A DNA stretch of 64,000 bases, from the NCBI RefSeq assembly GCF_039545035.1, contig NZ_BAABRO010000004.1, forward strand, positions 62,001 through 126,000, given 5' to 3'. Both the position numbers and the translations under genes were made by a program. The stretch's first letter is position 1; the number at the start of each line of letters is the position of its first letter. This document shows, in pieces, positions 9,117 through 16,848 of this stretch. The stretch is from Novipirellula caenicola (GTDB taxonomy: Bacteria > Planctomycetota > Planctomycetia > Pirellulales > Pirellulaceae). A model generated the notes under the pieces. That model saw only the letters and a program-made list of their open reading frames with translations. It searched no databases and was not told where the DNA came from.

Positions 9117-10559
9117 TTGACCGCAGACGACTTTCAGTTCAAAGGCCGAAAAAAGAAGAAAGAAGCCAGCGCCAGCGAGATCCTTCAGCGGCAGCCGCCC
9201 TATGATCTCGAAGCGGAAATGGGCGTGATTGGAAGTATTCTGTTGCTGCCCATCGTGTGCGATGACATTGCATCGCTGCGAGCCGAAGATTTCTTCGACG
9301 ACGCGAATCGTAAAATTTACGAACACCTTCGCGACATGCATGACCAAGGTCAGAAGATCGATATCACGCTGTTGGTTTCGCGACTGCGAACCGCCAACGA
9401 CTATGAAGCGGTCGGCGGAGCGGCGTATCTCGCCAAGCTATCCGGAGCGGTTCCCAACGCGGCGCATGCGGTTTATTACGCAGGCATCGTTTCGGAAAAA
9501 GCAGTCTACCGCCGCTTGATCGAAGCGAGCACCGAGATTCTCCGCGACTCCTACGAACAAAACAGCGAAGCACGCGAAATGTGTGCGCAAGCGGAACAAA
9601 AGATCTTTGCGATCATGGACGGCCGCTCTGGCAACTCGGTGCACAGCATGAGTGATGTTCTGCATGCGGCAATGGACCGAATGGAAGCGCGACTCAGCGG
9701 TGAACACACCGACGGTGGCTGTGAGACCGGATTCACCGAGTTCGACAACATGACCGGCGGTCTGCATAACGGCGAACTGATCATTCTCGCTGCTCGTCCG
9801 TCGATGGGCAAAACCGCGTTGGCGATGAACATCGGAGAATACGTTGCCATCAACCAACGTTTGCCCGTGCTGTTTGTTTCGTTGGAAATGTCCGGTATCG
9901 AGCTTGCCGATCGTATGCTTTGCTCGCTTGCCCGAGTCAATGGCCACCGACTGCGTAACGGCACCATTTCCTCGGACGACCGCGAACGGCTGATCCAAAA
10001 AGCCAACGAGATCAGTGAAGCTCCGCTGTACGTCGACGATTCACCAAGCCGAACGGTTAGCGAAATCGCGGCGGCCGCACGTCGAATCAAGCGACGCGAA
10101 GAGGCGTTGGGTTTGATCATCATCGACTACTTGCAGCTGATTGAACCGGACAATTCGCGTGACCCCCGGCAGGAACAGGTTTCGAAGATCGCGCGTCGAT
10201 TGAAAGGGATGGCTCGTGAATTGAGCACTCCGCTGCTGTGCTTGTCTCAATTGAATCGGCAAGCCGAAGACAGCAAAGATCACCAGCCGAAATTGAGCCA
10301 CCTGCGGGAATCCGGGGCAATCGAGCAGGATGCCGACGTTGTCATGTTTGTGCACCGCGAAGAGTACTACCATCGCGGCGAAGACAAAGCGCAATACGCC
10401 GGGCAAGCCGAGATCATCATGGCGAAACAGCGTAATGGTCCGATCGGAAACGTGCCGCTCAGCTGGGAAGGCGACTTCACGCGGTTCAGCGACCGAGCCC
10501 CCGAACGCCACAACGAGTTTGACGACTACGCCGAATTCAGCAGCCCTGGTGGCTTCTAG
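9117..10559 (+). CDS. dnaB: Replicative DNA helicase DnaB
   Basis: 480 residues starting from a TTG codon. The next ATG would remove part of the N-terminal primase-interacting domain, which begins PPYDLEAEMGVIGSILL. The linker is followed by a RecA-type ATPase domain: Walker A ARPSMGKTALAMNI near residue 225, Walker B LGLIIIDYLQLI, then the DnaB signature block LSHLRESGAIEQDADVVMF. It is a hexameric helicase at the replication fork. It follows dnaA by 129 bp, so the two may be co-transcribed. Confidence 0.95.
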   Translation: MTADDFQFKGRKKKKEASASEILQRQPPYDLEAEMGVIGSILLLPIVCDDIASLRAEDFFDDANRKIYEHLRDMHDQGQKIDITLLVSRLRTANDYEAVGGAAYLAKLSGAVPNAAHAVYYAGIVSEKAVYRRLIEASTEILRDSYEQNSEAREMCAQAEQKIFAIMDGRSGNSVHSMSDVLHAAMDRMEARLSGEHTDGGCETGFTEFDNMTGGLHNGELIILAARPSMGKTALAMNIGEYVAINQRLPVLFVSLEMSGIELADRMLCSLARVNGHRLRNGTISSDDRERLIQKANEISEAPLYVDDSPSRTVSEIAAAARRIKRREEALGLIIIDYLQLIEPDNSRDPRQEQVSKIARRLKGMARELSTPLLCLSQLNRQAEDSKDHQPKLSHLRESGAIEQDADVVMFVHREEYYHRGEDKAQYAGQAEIIMAKQRNGPIGNVPLSWEGDFTRFSDRAPERHNEFDDYAEFSSPGGF

Positions 10560-10622
10560 GATCTACTCTAGCATTTGCATATCGGTCATCCCGCTGAGAT
10601 CCAGGCCCCAGCCTGCGCCCGA

Positions 10623-10641
10623 GCAGGCGTTCTAAGCCTGC
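10623..10641 (+). terminator. Possible terminator hairpin after dnaB
   Basis: GCAGGC and GCCTGC flank a 7-nt loop about 65 bp beyond the dnaB stop. The stem is only 6 bp and no T-run follows, so this is weak evidence. Confidence 0.2.
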
Positions 10642-10660
10642 CCTACTAAAATGCAACGCA

Positions 10661-11020
10661 ACTTGCAAAGAAACTTATCTAAAATCATTTCTACGTTGGT
10701 TTGGCAGTTCACCTCATGCCATCACTCGCGAGCATGTTCGTGATTACCTCGAATACTTGGTCGACGCTGGCCCGGACTCTTCCACCGTCTCGGGTCATCT
10801 GTCGACGATCCGCACTGTATTTGACAAAATGTGTTTCCGCGAGATTACGCTAGGGATTGCCATACTATCGATTCCGCCGGAGGAGCAGTGGAGTGACTCA
10901 CTCCGCTGGCTCACCCGAGAACAGCAAGAGCGGTTTGCCACTGCGGCATTTTTTACGATGTTACAAATGCAGATCACCGGCCATTATTTGAGACTCCCTC
11001 AACGCTCGCCACCGAAGTAA
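10661..11020 (+). pseudogene. Truncated tyrosine recombinase (integrase), N-terminal fragment
   Basis: The frame from about 10661 reads TYLKSFLRWFGSSPH, then ITREHVRDYLEYLVDAGPDS, then STVSGHLSTIRTVFDKMC. This is the SAM-like core-binding domain of tyrosine recombinases, with the helix pattern seen in integron and phage integrases. Similarity ends near 10865 (after REITLGIA). The frame then runs on with unrelated sequence to a stop at 11020. The catalytic R...HxxR...Y domain is absent and no start codon with a ribosome site is evident. It is therefore a decayed remnant. It sits at the edge of the cassette-like region and points in the same direction as the cassettes. Confidence 0.7.
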
Positions 11021-11130
11021 CCGGTTGCTAATCATTGCACTGGACAGTTAAGGAGATGATTGCCGTGATCGAAAACAAGCTGGCTGCGGTTTCGCAAAGA
11101 GGGCAATGGGGAACTGGAAATCCATTCCAC

Positions 11131-11268
11131 AAACCGAACGAAATTTGCAGCAACGAGTTGTACCTCGCCAACAAAAATGGATTAAGTTTAAGGAAATCAA
11201 AAACGAGACTCCAGCATCGGGTCTCCTTTCCTATCAAGTACGATACCGAGTCGTACATAACTCCGTTG
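11131..11268. repeat. Diverged third copy of the dispersed intergenic repeat
   Basis: This stretch matches the 3' half of the two longer copies (starting 11915 and 13892). It has AAACCGAACGAA at the left, then GAGACTCCAGC and GGTCTCCT, and the hairpin GTACGATACCGAGTCGTAC followed by ATAACTCCGTT at the right. The middle is more diverged than in the other copies. It encodes nothing convincing. Confidence 0.6.
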
Positions 11269-11309
11269 GCGGACGCTAGTCGTTCGCTTCACATCCCATA
11301 TCCATTGGA

Positions 11310-11516
11310 ATGCTCGTGGCTTTTGACGATCGCCACACCGAGCCGCTCTTGGCTTTCGCGCTCGTCGGCATCGGCACTGCAATCGGCGCTCCCGTCCTAA
11401 AACGCGTTTTTAGTCTCTCAGTGTACGTGTCGATTCCACTGGCGCTAGTCATCTGCCTGCTTTTGCTTGGCTGTCTCGCGTTCGTGATTGCGTGGTACGA
11501 TCGCCGATCTCGGTGA
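11310..11516 (+). CDS. Small membrane protein, possibly a cassette gene (uncertain)
   Basis: 68 residues with two predicted membrane helices: LLAFALVGIGTAIGAPVL and YVSIPLALVICLLLLGCLAF. It ends in WYDRRSR, a positive cytoplasmic tail. It starts 42 bp beyond a dispersed repeat. A second frame (11488-11688) overlaps its end and continues with protein-like composition, so the two may be one gene split by a frameshift. No family recognised. Confidence 0.4.
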   Translation: MLVAFDDRHTEPLLAFALVGIGTAIGAPVLKRVFSLSVYVSIPLALVICLLLLGCLAFVIAWYDRRSR

Positions 11517-11688
11517 TTCCGTGCGTTTGATGCGGAATCGCGTTGAACTAGGTGGGTTTTCCTGGGCAGTGGACGATTCCCCGATCATCAACGTTGACGC
11601 TGCCCCTAACCATGTCGACTTCGTTGTCATGCGTGCCACCGAATTGGCTGGCCAACTCAATTGCCGATTCGTCCGTTCTGACGGATAG
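11488..11688 (+). pseudogene. Possible frameshifted continuation of the small membrane protein
   Basis: This frame reads IADLGDSVRLMRNRVELGGF, then SWAVDDSPIINVDAAPNHVD and onward to a stop at 11688. The balanced composition looks coding, but only a TTG could start it. It overlaps the preceding ORF in another frame. The simplest reading is a broken downstream half of one ancestral gene, and chance coding is not excluded. Confidence 0.25.
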
Positions 11689-11914
11689 TGTCAAACAACT
11701 GGATACGGCCTTGGTTCTTCACGGTCGTACAACTCCTCAGGGTTTCGCGTCAGCGAGGAACGAGCTTGATCCCAAAGCCAATGTTCAAGGCAAGCCGCAT
11801 CGTGGCGGGAGGTGGCTGGATCGTTGAAGCGACGTCGTGTGACATTACGAAACGCTAGTGGGGAGTACAGCTCGATGCATCGCGGTGCCGTGAATGAAGT
11901 GCTGCATTCAGAAA
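11689..11914. other. Gene-free spacer in the accessory region
   Basis: No reading frame of convincing composition and no attC-like end was seen here. The stretch ends where the first long direct repeat begins. Confidence 0.4.
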
Positions 11915-12000
11915 GAATACAGGAAAATGGGTGACAGGAAAATGAAGATACTGTATTTGGGGGTTGATCATTTTTCTGTCCTCCATCTTCCTGTAAATTC
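11915..12000. repeat. MITE-like hairpin within direct repeat copy 1
   Basis: The left arm begins GAATACAGGAAAATGGGTGA. The right arm ends CATCTTCCTGTAAATTC. The arms pair over ~30 nt with few mismatches, around a 26-nt loop. The same hairpin is present at 13892-13978. Confidence 0.65.
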
Positions 12001-12010
12001 AGCTTTGCTT

Positions 12011-12026
12011 GCTTGATCGATCAAGC
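12011..12026. repeat. Perfect 16-bp palindrome
   Basis: GCTTGATCGATCAAGC. It is conserved unchanged at 13989-14004 in the second copy of the direct repeat, so it may be a protein-binding or recombination site. Confidence 0.6.
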
Positions 12027-12199
12027 GATGCTTCACAAGGTCAATTCCTATACACCGAACGAATTAGCCGCCCACAGTACCTTGCCAGCAACAATAGAAT
12101 AGAACCGGGGCAATTAGAAGCGAGTCTCCAGCGTGGAATCTCCTCCCGATAAAGTACGACATCAAGTCGTACACAACTCCGCTTGGCCAGCACAGTCAA

Positions 12200-12709
12200 A
12201 TGAGTAGTCACCAACTCATCACTGGAAGCGTAGCCGCAGCGGAACTTGTTCCCGCATCGGTCGCGTACGACAATCACATCGTTCCGCTACGCATTCTTGC
12301 CGACACCCTTATCGTTGCGGCGGAATCGCCGCTCACCACCGAGACGCAACAACGCCTACACTTCATCCTCAACCGCAACGTTCGTGGCGTGACTCGGACA
12401 GCCGAATGGATCGCCGTCCGGCTCCATGAACTAAACAACGATCAACCTGAACTCGATGATGCCGACGTTGGCGTGACTTGGTACTGGCCCAACTGGCATT
12501 GGTGCGACGGTGACCAGCTCAACGTCAAATGCTCCGGCTGGGAAGGCTCCTCGCATTGGTCTGGTTGCGCTAAATTCCCACCCGATCACCCCGACCACGA
12601 CATGTGGCGATGGATCGTCTCTGTCCGCCCATACCAACGACTGGTTGACGCGAAAGAGGTGCCGAGCATCCGCCGAATCTGGAATCGGTACGTAGCGAGG
12701 TGCCGCTAA
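12200..12709 (+). CDS. Cassette-like gene: protein with GspE/MshE N-terminal-like domain
   Basis: 169 residues. Residues ~10-70 (AELVPASVAYDNHIVPLRIL, then DTLIVAAESPLTTETQQRL and FILNRNVRGV) follow the MshEN/T2SSE N-terminal pattern. Members of that family place a ligand-binding domain ahead of secretion ATPases, some binding cyclic di-GMP. No ATPase follows. The rest is Trp-, His- and Asp-rich (VTWYWPNWHWCDGDQ) and unrecognised. The TAA stop lies inside the first block of the attC-like repeat (GCCGCTAAC), as in integron cassettes. Function unknown. Confidence 0.6.
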   Translation: MSSHQLITGSVAAAELVPASVAYDNHIVPLRILADTLIVAAESPLTTETQQRLHFILNRNVRGVTRTAEWIAVRLHELNNDQPELDDADVGVTWYWPNWHWCDGDQLNVKCSGWEGSSHWSGCAKFPPDHPDHDMWRWIVSVRPYQRLVDAKEVPSIRRIWNRYVARCR

Positions 12710-12818
12710 CATGGTTTTTACGGTAGGCCTTCGGCACACCTTCCTTGGTTGGTCACGCGGGCACGCATTAGTACAATTTCCCTTTGTTCAGACATCGTTC
12801 GCTTCGTTTATCGCGGTG
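12702..12818 (+). repeat. attC-like site 1
   Basis: The site opens with GCCGCTAAC, which contains the stop codon of the preceding gene. It closes with GTTTATCGCGG, which can pair with the opening block. A sister site lies at 13330-13443, and a truncated one at 13783-13840. All begin with a CTAAC/CTCAC block followed by ATGnTTTT and a CCTTCG segment. Length ~117 bp is within the range for integron attC sites. Similarity to site 2 continues to about 12845 (GTCGTAAAAACCTTCCGTTG). Confidence 0.55.
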
Positions 12819-12860
12819 TCGTAAAAACCTTCCGTTGCACGACCTACTTGCCTCCAATTC

Positions 12861-13319
12861 ATGCCTCGATTCTCGATCCGAGACGTGCTCTACTTCTTGA
12901 CGGGCTTCGCTGCCCTGTTCGCTTTCATTGCGTTGGGCGGCAACAAGGAACAGTCCATTCTGGGATTCTTCGTTGATTCGCTCGGCCTGCTCTATGGTCC
13001 CGCACTACTGTGCAGTGGCTACATCGCATTCTTTCTGTGCTGCAAAGTCGTTCGACGCACCTGTAGTGTCGGCGACGTCGCAGCGTGCCTGCCGATTGCA
13101 TTGCTCCCCACTCTGATCGGTGCGTTCGGGATGATTCATGCCTTCATCTATCACAACTTCGTGTTCGGATCGCAATCCTCGTATCCGAATCCCAGCAATT
13201 TGCTCTATGCTCACTCCGTCGCACTAGTCTGCATGGCAACGGGGATGGCTGCCTCGGCACCATCCTATATTCTGCTGTCGTGCGTCCTAGTCCGTCAGGT
13301 GTTACACCGTGACCGGTAG
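12861..13319 (+). CDS. Cassette-like gene: four-helix membrane protein
   Basis: 152 residues starting MPRFSIRDVLYFLTGFAALF, an N-terminus common among planctomycete membrane proteins. Four hydrophobic helices are visible, near residues 7-26, 38-60, 72-95 and 120-146. A GAFGMIHAFIYH segment hints at MotA/TolQ/ExbB-type proteins, but the resemblance is slight. Starts and stops are close to the two attC-like sites. Role unknown. Confidence 0.6.
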   Translation: MPRFSIRDVLYFLTGFAALFAFIALGGNKEQSILGFFVDSLGLLYGPALLCSGYIAFFLCCKVVRRTCSVGDVAACLPIALLPTLIGAFGMIHAFIYHNFVFGSQSSYPNPSNLLYAHSVALVCMATGMAASAPSYILLSCVLVRQVLHRDR

Positions 13320-13329
13320 TGCGACGGTC

Positions 13330-13443
13330 GCCTAACATGTTTTTTATGCTGAGCCCTTCGACACACCTTCGTTCTTTGGCAACGATCGCAGGCTTTGGTA
13401 CAATCTCTCGTAGTTCAGGCATCTCTCGCTTCGTTTAGGGCGG
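13330..13443 (+). repeat. attC-like site 2
   Basis: It opens with GCCTAAC, a perfect match to the integron RYYYAAC core, 11 bp after the stop of the preceding gene. It closes with GTTTAGGGCGG, whose complement matches the opening block with one inserted base. Inner segments ATGCTGAGCC and GTTCAGGCAT are also near-complementary, giving the two-step stem expected for attC. The closing core GTTTAGG deviates from GTTRRRY at one base. Confidence 0.6.
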
Positions 13444-13481
13444 AGTCGTAATAACCTTCCGTTGGCCGTCACCGGTGAAAC

Positions 13482-13775
13482 GTGATTTGCCTCAAATGCC
13501 AATCGCGGTTCCCGATCAATAACGGTGTCCCTCCGGCATTCTACTATCGCGTTGGTGCTGCCTCGCTGTCGGCAGGCCTCGTGTTCTAAGGATGGATTGG
13601 CTCTGCAATTTGTTTCGTGGTTGGGCTGGCTTCACTTATCGCGTCGTATCATGAAGCAGCGATCAATCGCGGATCTCAACGATGGCTGTGGGTCTACCTG
13701 AACGTCATCGCCTGGCTTTGCCTCTACGCGGCAATTCCCCTTTGGAATCGTTTTATTCGTCAACCGGAATGGTAG
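13482..13775 (+). pseudogene. Small zinc-motif membrane protein gene with an in-frame TAA
   Basis: A GTG start opens MICLKCQSRFPINNG, a CxxC motif. The frame continues to YYRVGAASLSAGLVF, meets TAA at 13587-13589, then reads on in the same frame for 61 codons. That second part (GWIGSAICFVVGLASLIASY, and later WVYLNVIAWLCLYAAIPLWN) gives two membrane helices before the TAG at 13773-13775. Both halves look like one small CxxC plus two-helix protein, so the stop is probably an inactivating mutation. Readthrough or a sequencing error are alternatives. It lies between two attC-like sites. Confidence 0.5.
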
Positions 13776-13782
13776 TGTTGTT

Positions 13783-13840
13783 GCCGCCTCACATGATTTT
13801 CATGCTAGGCCTTCGGCTTCGACTCGGCATCGTCTGTCGA
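13783..13840 (+). repeat. Truncated attC-like site 3
   Basis: GCCGCCTCACATGATTTTCA followed by TGCTAGGCCTTCGGC repeats the opening of sites 1 and 2, 8 bp beyond the stop of the interrupted small gene. The similarity stops near 13840. The second copy of the direct repeat begins about 50 bp later. Confidence 0.45.
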
Positions 13841-13891
13841 TTTATCACAGTCAGTCGTTTTGCAAGGTATCGTTTTGTCTCGCAATCAGAG

Positions 13892-14161
13892 GAATACAGG
13901 AAAATGGGTGACAGGAAAATGAAAATGCGGTAATTTGGGGGTTGATCATCTTTCTGTCCTTCATCTTCCTGTAAATTCACCTTTGCTTGCTTGATCGATC
14001 AAGCGATGCTTCACAAGGTCAATTGCTAAACACCGAACGAATTACCCGCCCACAGTACCTTGCCAGCAACAATGGAATAGAACCGGGGCAACTAGAAGCG
14101 AGTCTCCAGCGTAGGGTCTCCTCCCCATGAAGTACGACACCGAGTCGTACATAACTCCGTT
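13892..14161. repeat. ~270-bp direct repeat, copy 2
   Basis: Near-copy of 11915-12183, 1977 bp downstream in the same orientation. It has the same hairpin (13892-13978), the palindrome GCTTGATCGATCAAGC (13989-14004) and the terminal hairpin GTACGACACCGAGTCGTAC. The two copies bracket the three attC-like sites. Recombination between them would delete the block. Small frames predicted in the element on both strands are not genes. Confidence 0.75.
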
Positions 14162-14227
14162 CTTTGCGGCGGCTTCGAAGCAGCGGCCGCCAACCATCTG
14201 GAACCTCGAGCCCCAGGGGATAAAGAA

Positions 14228-14623
14228 CTACATTTCGTCGGGCAGCGGCTCTTCGTCCACCATCACGCCCCAACCGTCGCTGCGGCCGCCGTGCGGCTTG
14301 GACAACTCGTCTAGCTCGGCCTGAATCTGCATGATCTTGTCATACTCCGGCACCATCGTGACGTTGACATAGACCGTCCACGCTGGGCCGAACTCTTCGT
14401 CATCGTCCTCGGCCGCCTCTTCACCCTCCTCTGGCTCGCCCGAGTCGTAATAAACCTCGGTCTCGTACTGTTTGGCCATCAGCGCCTTTTCAATCCGATG
14501 GGCCGATGCTTCGTCGGGCGCATCGACTGCGAATTCAATCAGCAGCGGAGCCGACATGTCGACGCCAAGCGATTGAAGGTTCGCCAACACTGCGCCATCC
14601 GCATCTTCGGGATAGGTCGTCAT
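14228..14623 (-). CDS. RraB-like regulator of ribonuclease E
   Basis: 131 residues from the ATG of MTTYPEDADGAVLANLQ. The pattern fits the RraB family: an N-terminal segment about preferring pairs of values (LLIEFAVDAPDEASAHRIEK), the block YETEVYYD, a very acidic Glu/Asp loop, and a second half with WTVYVNVTMVPEYDKI. E. coli RraB binds RNase E and lowers its activity. A longer frame begins at 14683 but adds sequence that looks non-family. It lies downstream of speA on the same strand. Confidence 0.7.
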   Translation of the reverse strand: MTTYPEDADGAVLANLQSLGVDMSAPLLIEFAVDAPDEASAHRIEKALMAKQYETEVYYDSGEPEEGEEAAEDDDEEFGPAWTVYVNVTMVPEYDKIMQIQAELDELSKPHGGRSDGWGVMVDEEPLPDEM

Positions 14624-14720
14624 GAACGTATTTCTTAAAAGAGGTAAGGAAACAAAATAGCGAAGCCATTGCCACGGAAACATTTGATCCGCATCGCCTT
14701 AGGAACAATGCGGAATTGGC

Positions 14721-16679
14721 CTAAGATTGGTTTTCCAGTGGCAATTTGATGTGGGCCAAAGAGTGCCCGTTTTCGGACAAGTAGGTGTAGCTTCCGAGAG
14801 CACGCTCGTAAAACTGAAGCAATTCGCCAGCTTGGACATTATCAATTTTTCCGCTGCTGACGGCGGCATTGATATTGTCCAGCAACCGCCGAATCAATTC
14901 TCGGTCGTCATACTGGACATAGCCGAGGACTTCGCTGACGGTGTCTCCTTTGACGATCGATTCGATCTTCACCGAATCACCGTTCAAATCAACATGCACC
15001 GCGTGGGTATCACCAAACAAATTATGCAGGTCGCCAAGGATCTCTTGATAGGCACCCACCATAAAGATGCCGATGTGATAGGGCTGCTGCTTTTTAAATT
15101 CATGCAGCAAGATCGTTCGCTGCGGGCCTTCGCCGCTCACGAATTTGTCAATCTTTCCGTCGCTATCGCAGGTAATATCACCGATCACCGAATGGCGAGT
15201 CGGTTGTTCATCCAAGCGATGGATCGGCATCACGGGGAACAATTGATCGATGGCCCACGAATCGGGCACCGATTGAAACAACGAGAAGTTGGCAAAGTAG
15301 ATATCCGACAACAAACGATTCAGATGCTTGACATCTTCGGGCACATGCTCCAGCTCGCTGGCAAATTCACGCACGCGGTGGCAGACTGCGAAATAGAGAT
15401 TCTCGGCAACCACCCGCTGCTCTAACGGCAAATACCCACCGCTGAACAAGTTCATCGCCAAATCAAGCGACGTCTGCGCATCGTGGAACGATTCCAACAT
15501 ATTGGCAGCGGTCAAATCTCGATAACTAATCCATAGATCCTGGACAGGCTGCTCATATTCGTCGGGAATTTCCGTTGGCAGGTCTTGCACGCTGCCCTGC
15601 TGGGTCACACCCAGGGTGTTGACCACCAAGACGCTGTGATGCGCAGCGACGGCGCGGCCGCTTTCGCTGATCAATTCAGGATGCGGAACCTCGGCTTCGT
15701 CACATACGGTTTGCACCAAGTACACAACGTCCTTTGCGTACTCTTGCATCGAATAATTCATGCTCGATTCATTGTCGCTATGCGAACCGTCATAATCGAC
15801 GCCCAACCCGCCACCAACATCCAGCATTTCCAATCCCGCCCCGCGGCGGTGCAAATCGACGTAGATGCGTGCCGCTTCGAGGATTGCGGCTTTGAGCTGG
15901 CGAATGTGCGTGATTTGGCTGCCGACGTGAAAGTGCAACAGTTTGAAACAATCCGCCATGCCACGCGATTCGAGCTTTTCCAATTGGCGAAGCATTTCTG
16001 CCACCGTCAACCCAAACTTCGATCGATAGCCGCCACTGGCTTGCCAACGTCCCGAGCCTCGAGTGGCAAGTTTGACTCGCATTCCAATGGTCGGACGCAC
16101 GCCGAGCGCTTCGGAGTGCTTCAAAATCAGATCCAATTCACTGACCTTTTCCACCACCGGGATCACGGTACGACCGATCTGCTGCGCCCGCATCGCCAAG
16201 TGGATGAAGTCGTCATCCTTGAACCCGTTACAGATAATCGGTGTCTCGGAGTCGGTCATCGCGACCACCGCCAACATTTCGGGCTTGCTGCCGGCTTCGA
16301 TTCCAAAGCCAAACTCGCTGCCGTGCTTGGCAAATTGCTCGACCACGTCACGCTGCTGGTTCACCTTGATCGGAAACACACAGCGATAGGAGTTGTTGTA
16401 TTGATGTTCTTCGATCGCATCGGCAAAGCTCTCACTCAGCCGTTTCAGACGATCTCGCAGAATACCGTTGAAGCGAATGAGAATCGGCAGGTCCAAACCT
16501 CGCTGAGTCAGCCCATCGACAAGCTCTTTCAAATCGATGGCCTGCTCGGGGTCTCGACTCGGCGAAACCATCAACCGGCTGTCCTTGGTGACGTGAAAAT
16601 ACCCGTCACCCCAACGGTCCACTTCGTACAACGATGCCGAATCGGCTCCGGACCATTTTTTGGGTGCTACAACGCTCAT
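14721..16679 (-). CDS. speA: Biosynthetic arginine decarboxylase
   Basis: 652 residues from the ATG of MSVVAPKKW, the usual SpeA length. The PLP lysine lies in VFPIKVNQ (K105). Further family blocks are GFGIEAGSKPEML, LLHFHVGSQITHI and LDVGGGLGVDYDG. The enzyme converts arginine to agmatine, the first step of putrescine and spermidine synthesis. An alternative start at 16727 would add 16 residues. The next gene upstream (IscA) is separated by a strong terminator, so speA is likely transcribed from its own promoter. Confidence 0.92.
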   Translation of the reverse strand: MSVVAPKKWSGADSASLYEVDRWGDGYFHVTKDSRLMVSPSRDPEQAIDLKELVDGLTQRGLDLPILIRFNGILRDRLKRLSESFADAIEEHQYNNSYRCVFPIKVNQQRDVVEQFAKHGSEFGFGIEAGSKPEMLAVVAMTDSETPIICNGFKDDDFIHLAMRAQQIGRTVIPVVEKVSELDLILKHSEALGVRPTIGMRVKLATRGSGRWQASGGYRSKFGLTVAEMLRQLEKLESRGMADCFKLLHFHVGSQITHIRQLKAAILEAARIYVDLHRRGAGLEMLDVGGGLGVDYDGSHSDNESSMNYSMQEYAKDVVYLVQTVCDEAEVPHPELISESGRAVAAHHSVLVVNTLGVTQQGSVQDLPTEIPDEYEQPVQDLWISYRDLTAANMLESFHDAQTSLDLAMNLFSGGYLPLEQRVVAENLYFAVCHRVREFASELEHVPEDVKHLNRLLSDIYFANFSLFQSVPDSWAIDQLFPVMPIHRLDEQPTRHSVIGDITCDSDGKIDKFVSGEGPQRTILLHEFKKQQPYHIGIFMVGAYQEILGDLHNLFGDTHAVHVDLNGDSVKIESIVKGDTVSEVLGYVQYDDRELIRRLLDNINAAVSSGKIDNVQAGELLQFYERALGSYTYLSENGHSLAHIKLPLENQS

Positions 16680-16780
16680 TCCGCCAGAAACCTCTTGGTG
16701 AATCGATAACGATTGCGCCAGGACCAACGGCTGCCCGCAGCGAAATCAAACGAGGGTCGGATTTTACAGAGACACTCTCA

Positions 16781-16817
16781 AAAGAAAACGCCCTGTTGCG
16801 AAGCAACAAGGCGTTTG
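16781..16817 (-). terminator. Rho-independent terminator after the IscA gene
   Basis: On the minus strand AAACGCC-TTGTTGC and GCAACA-GGGCGTTT form a long stem with a TTC loop, followed by TTTCTTTT. It separates the iscA-type gene from speA. Confidence 0.8.
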
Positions 16818-16848
16818 ATGTCTAAATTGAGTGATTTTTTAGCGCAGC

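Larger units (their letters stand above)
11915..12183. repeat. ~270-bp direct repeat, copy 1
   Basis: Nearly the same sequence recurs at 13892-14161. Parts in order: an imperfect inverted repeat with ~30-nt arms (11915-11944 and 11971-12000), the perfect palindrome GCTTGATCGATCAAGC (12011-12026), a ~110-bp unique block, and a terminal hairpin built on GTACGAC...GTCGTAC. It ends 17 bp before the start of the next small gene. The structure is that of a dispersed intergenic repeat or MITE rather than a gene. Confidence 0.75.

Noticed and set aside
10661-11020. Intact integrase
   Set aside because: Only the core-binding domain is present; the catalytic domain with R, HxxR and Tyr is missing.
14019-14273. 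Small minus-strand frames in the direct repeats (similar peptides at 12041-12277 and 14019-14273)
   Set aside because: The peptides resemble each other only because the DNA is a repeat with hairpins; there is no start signal, and the frame is not kept in the third copy.
15585-16709. 374-codon plus-strand frame opposite speA
   Set aside because: Fully antisense to a clear arginine decarboxylase gene; no domain seen.
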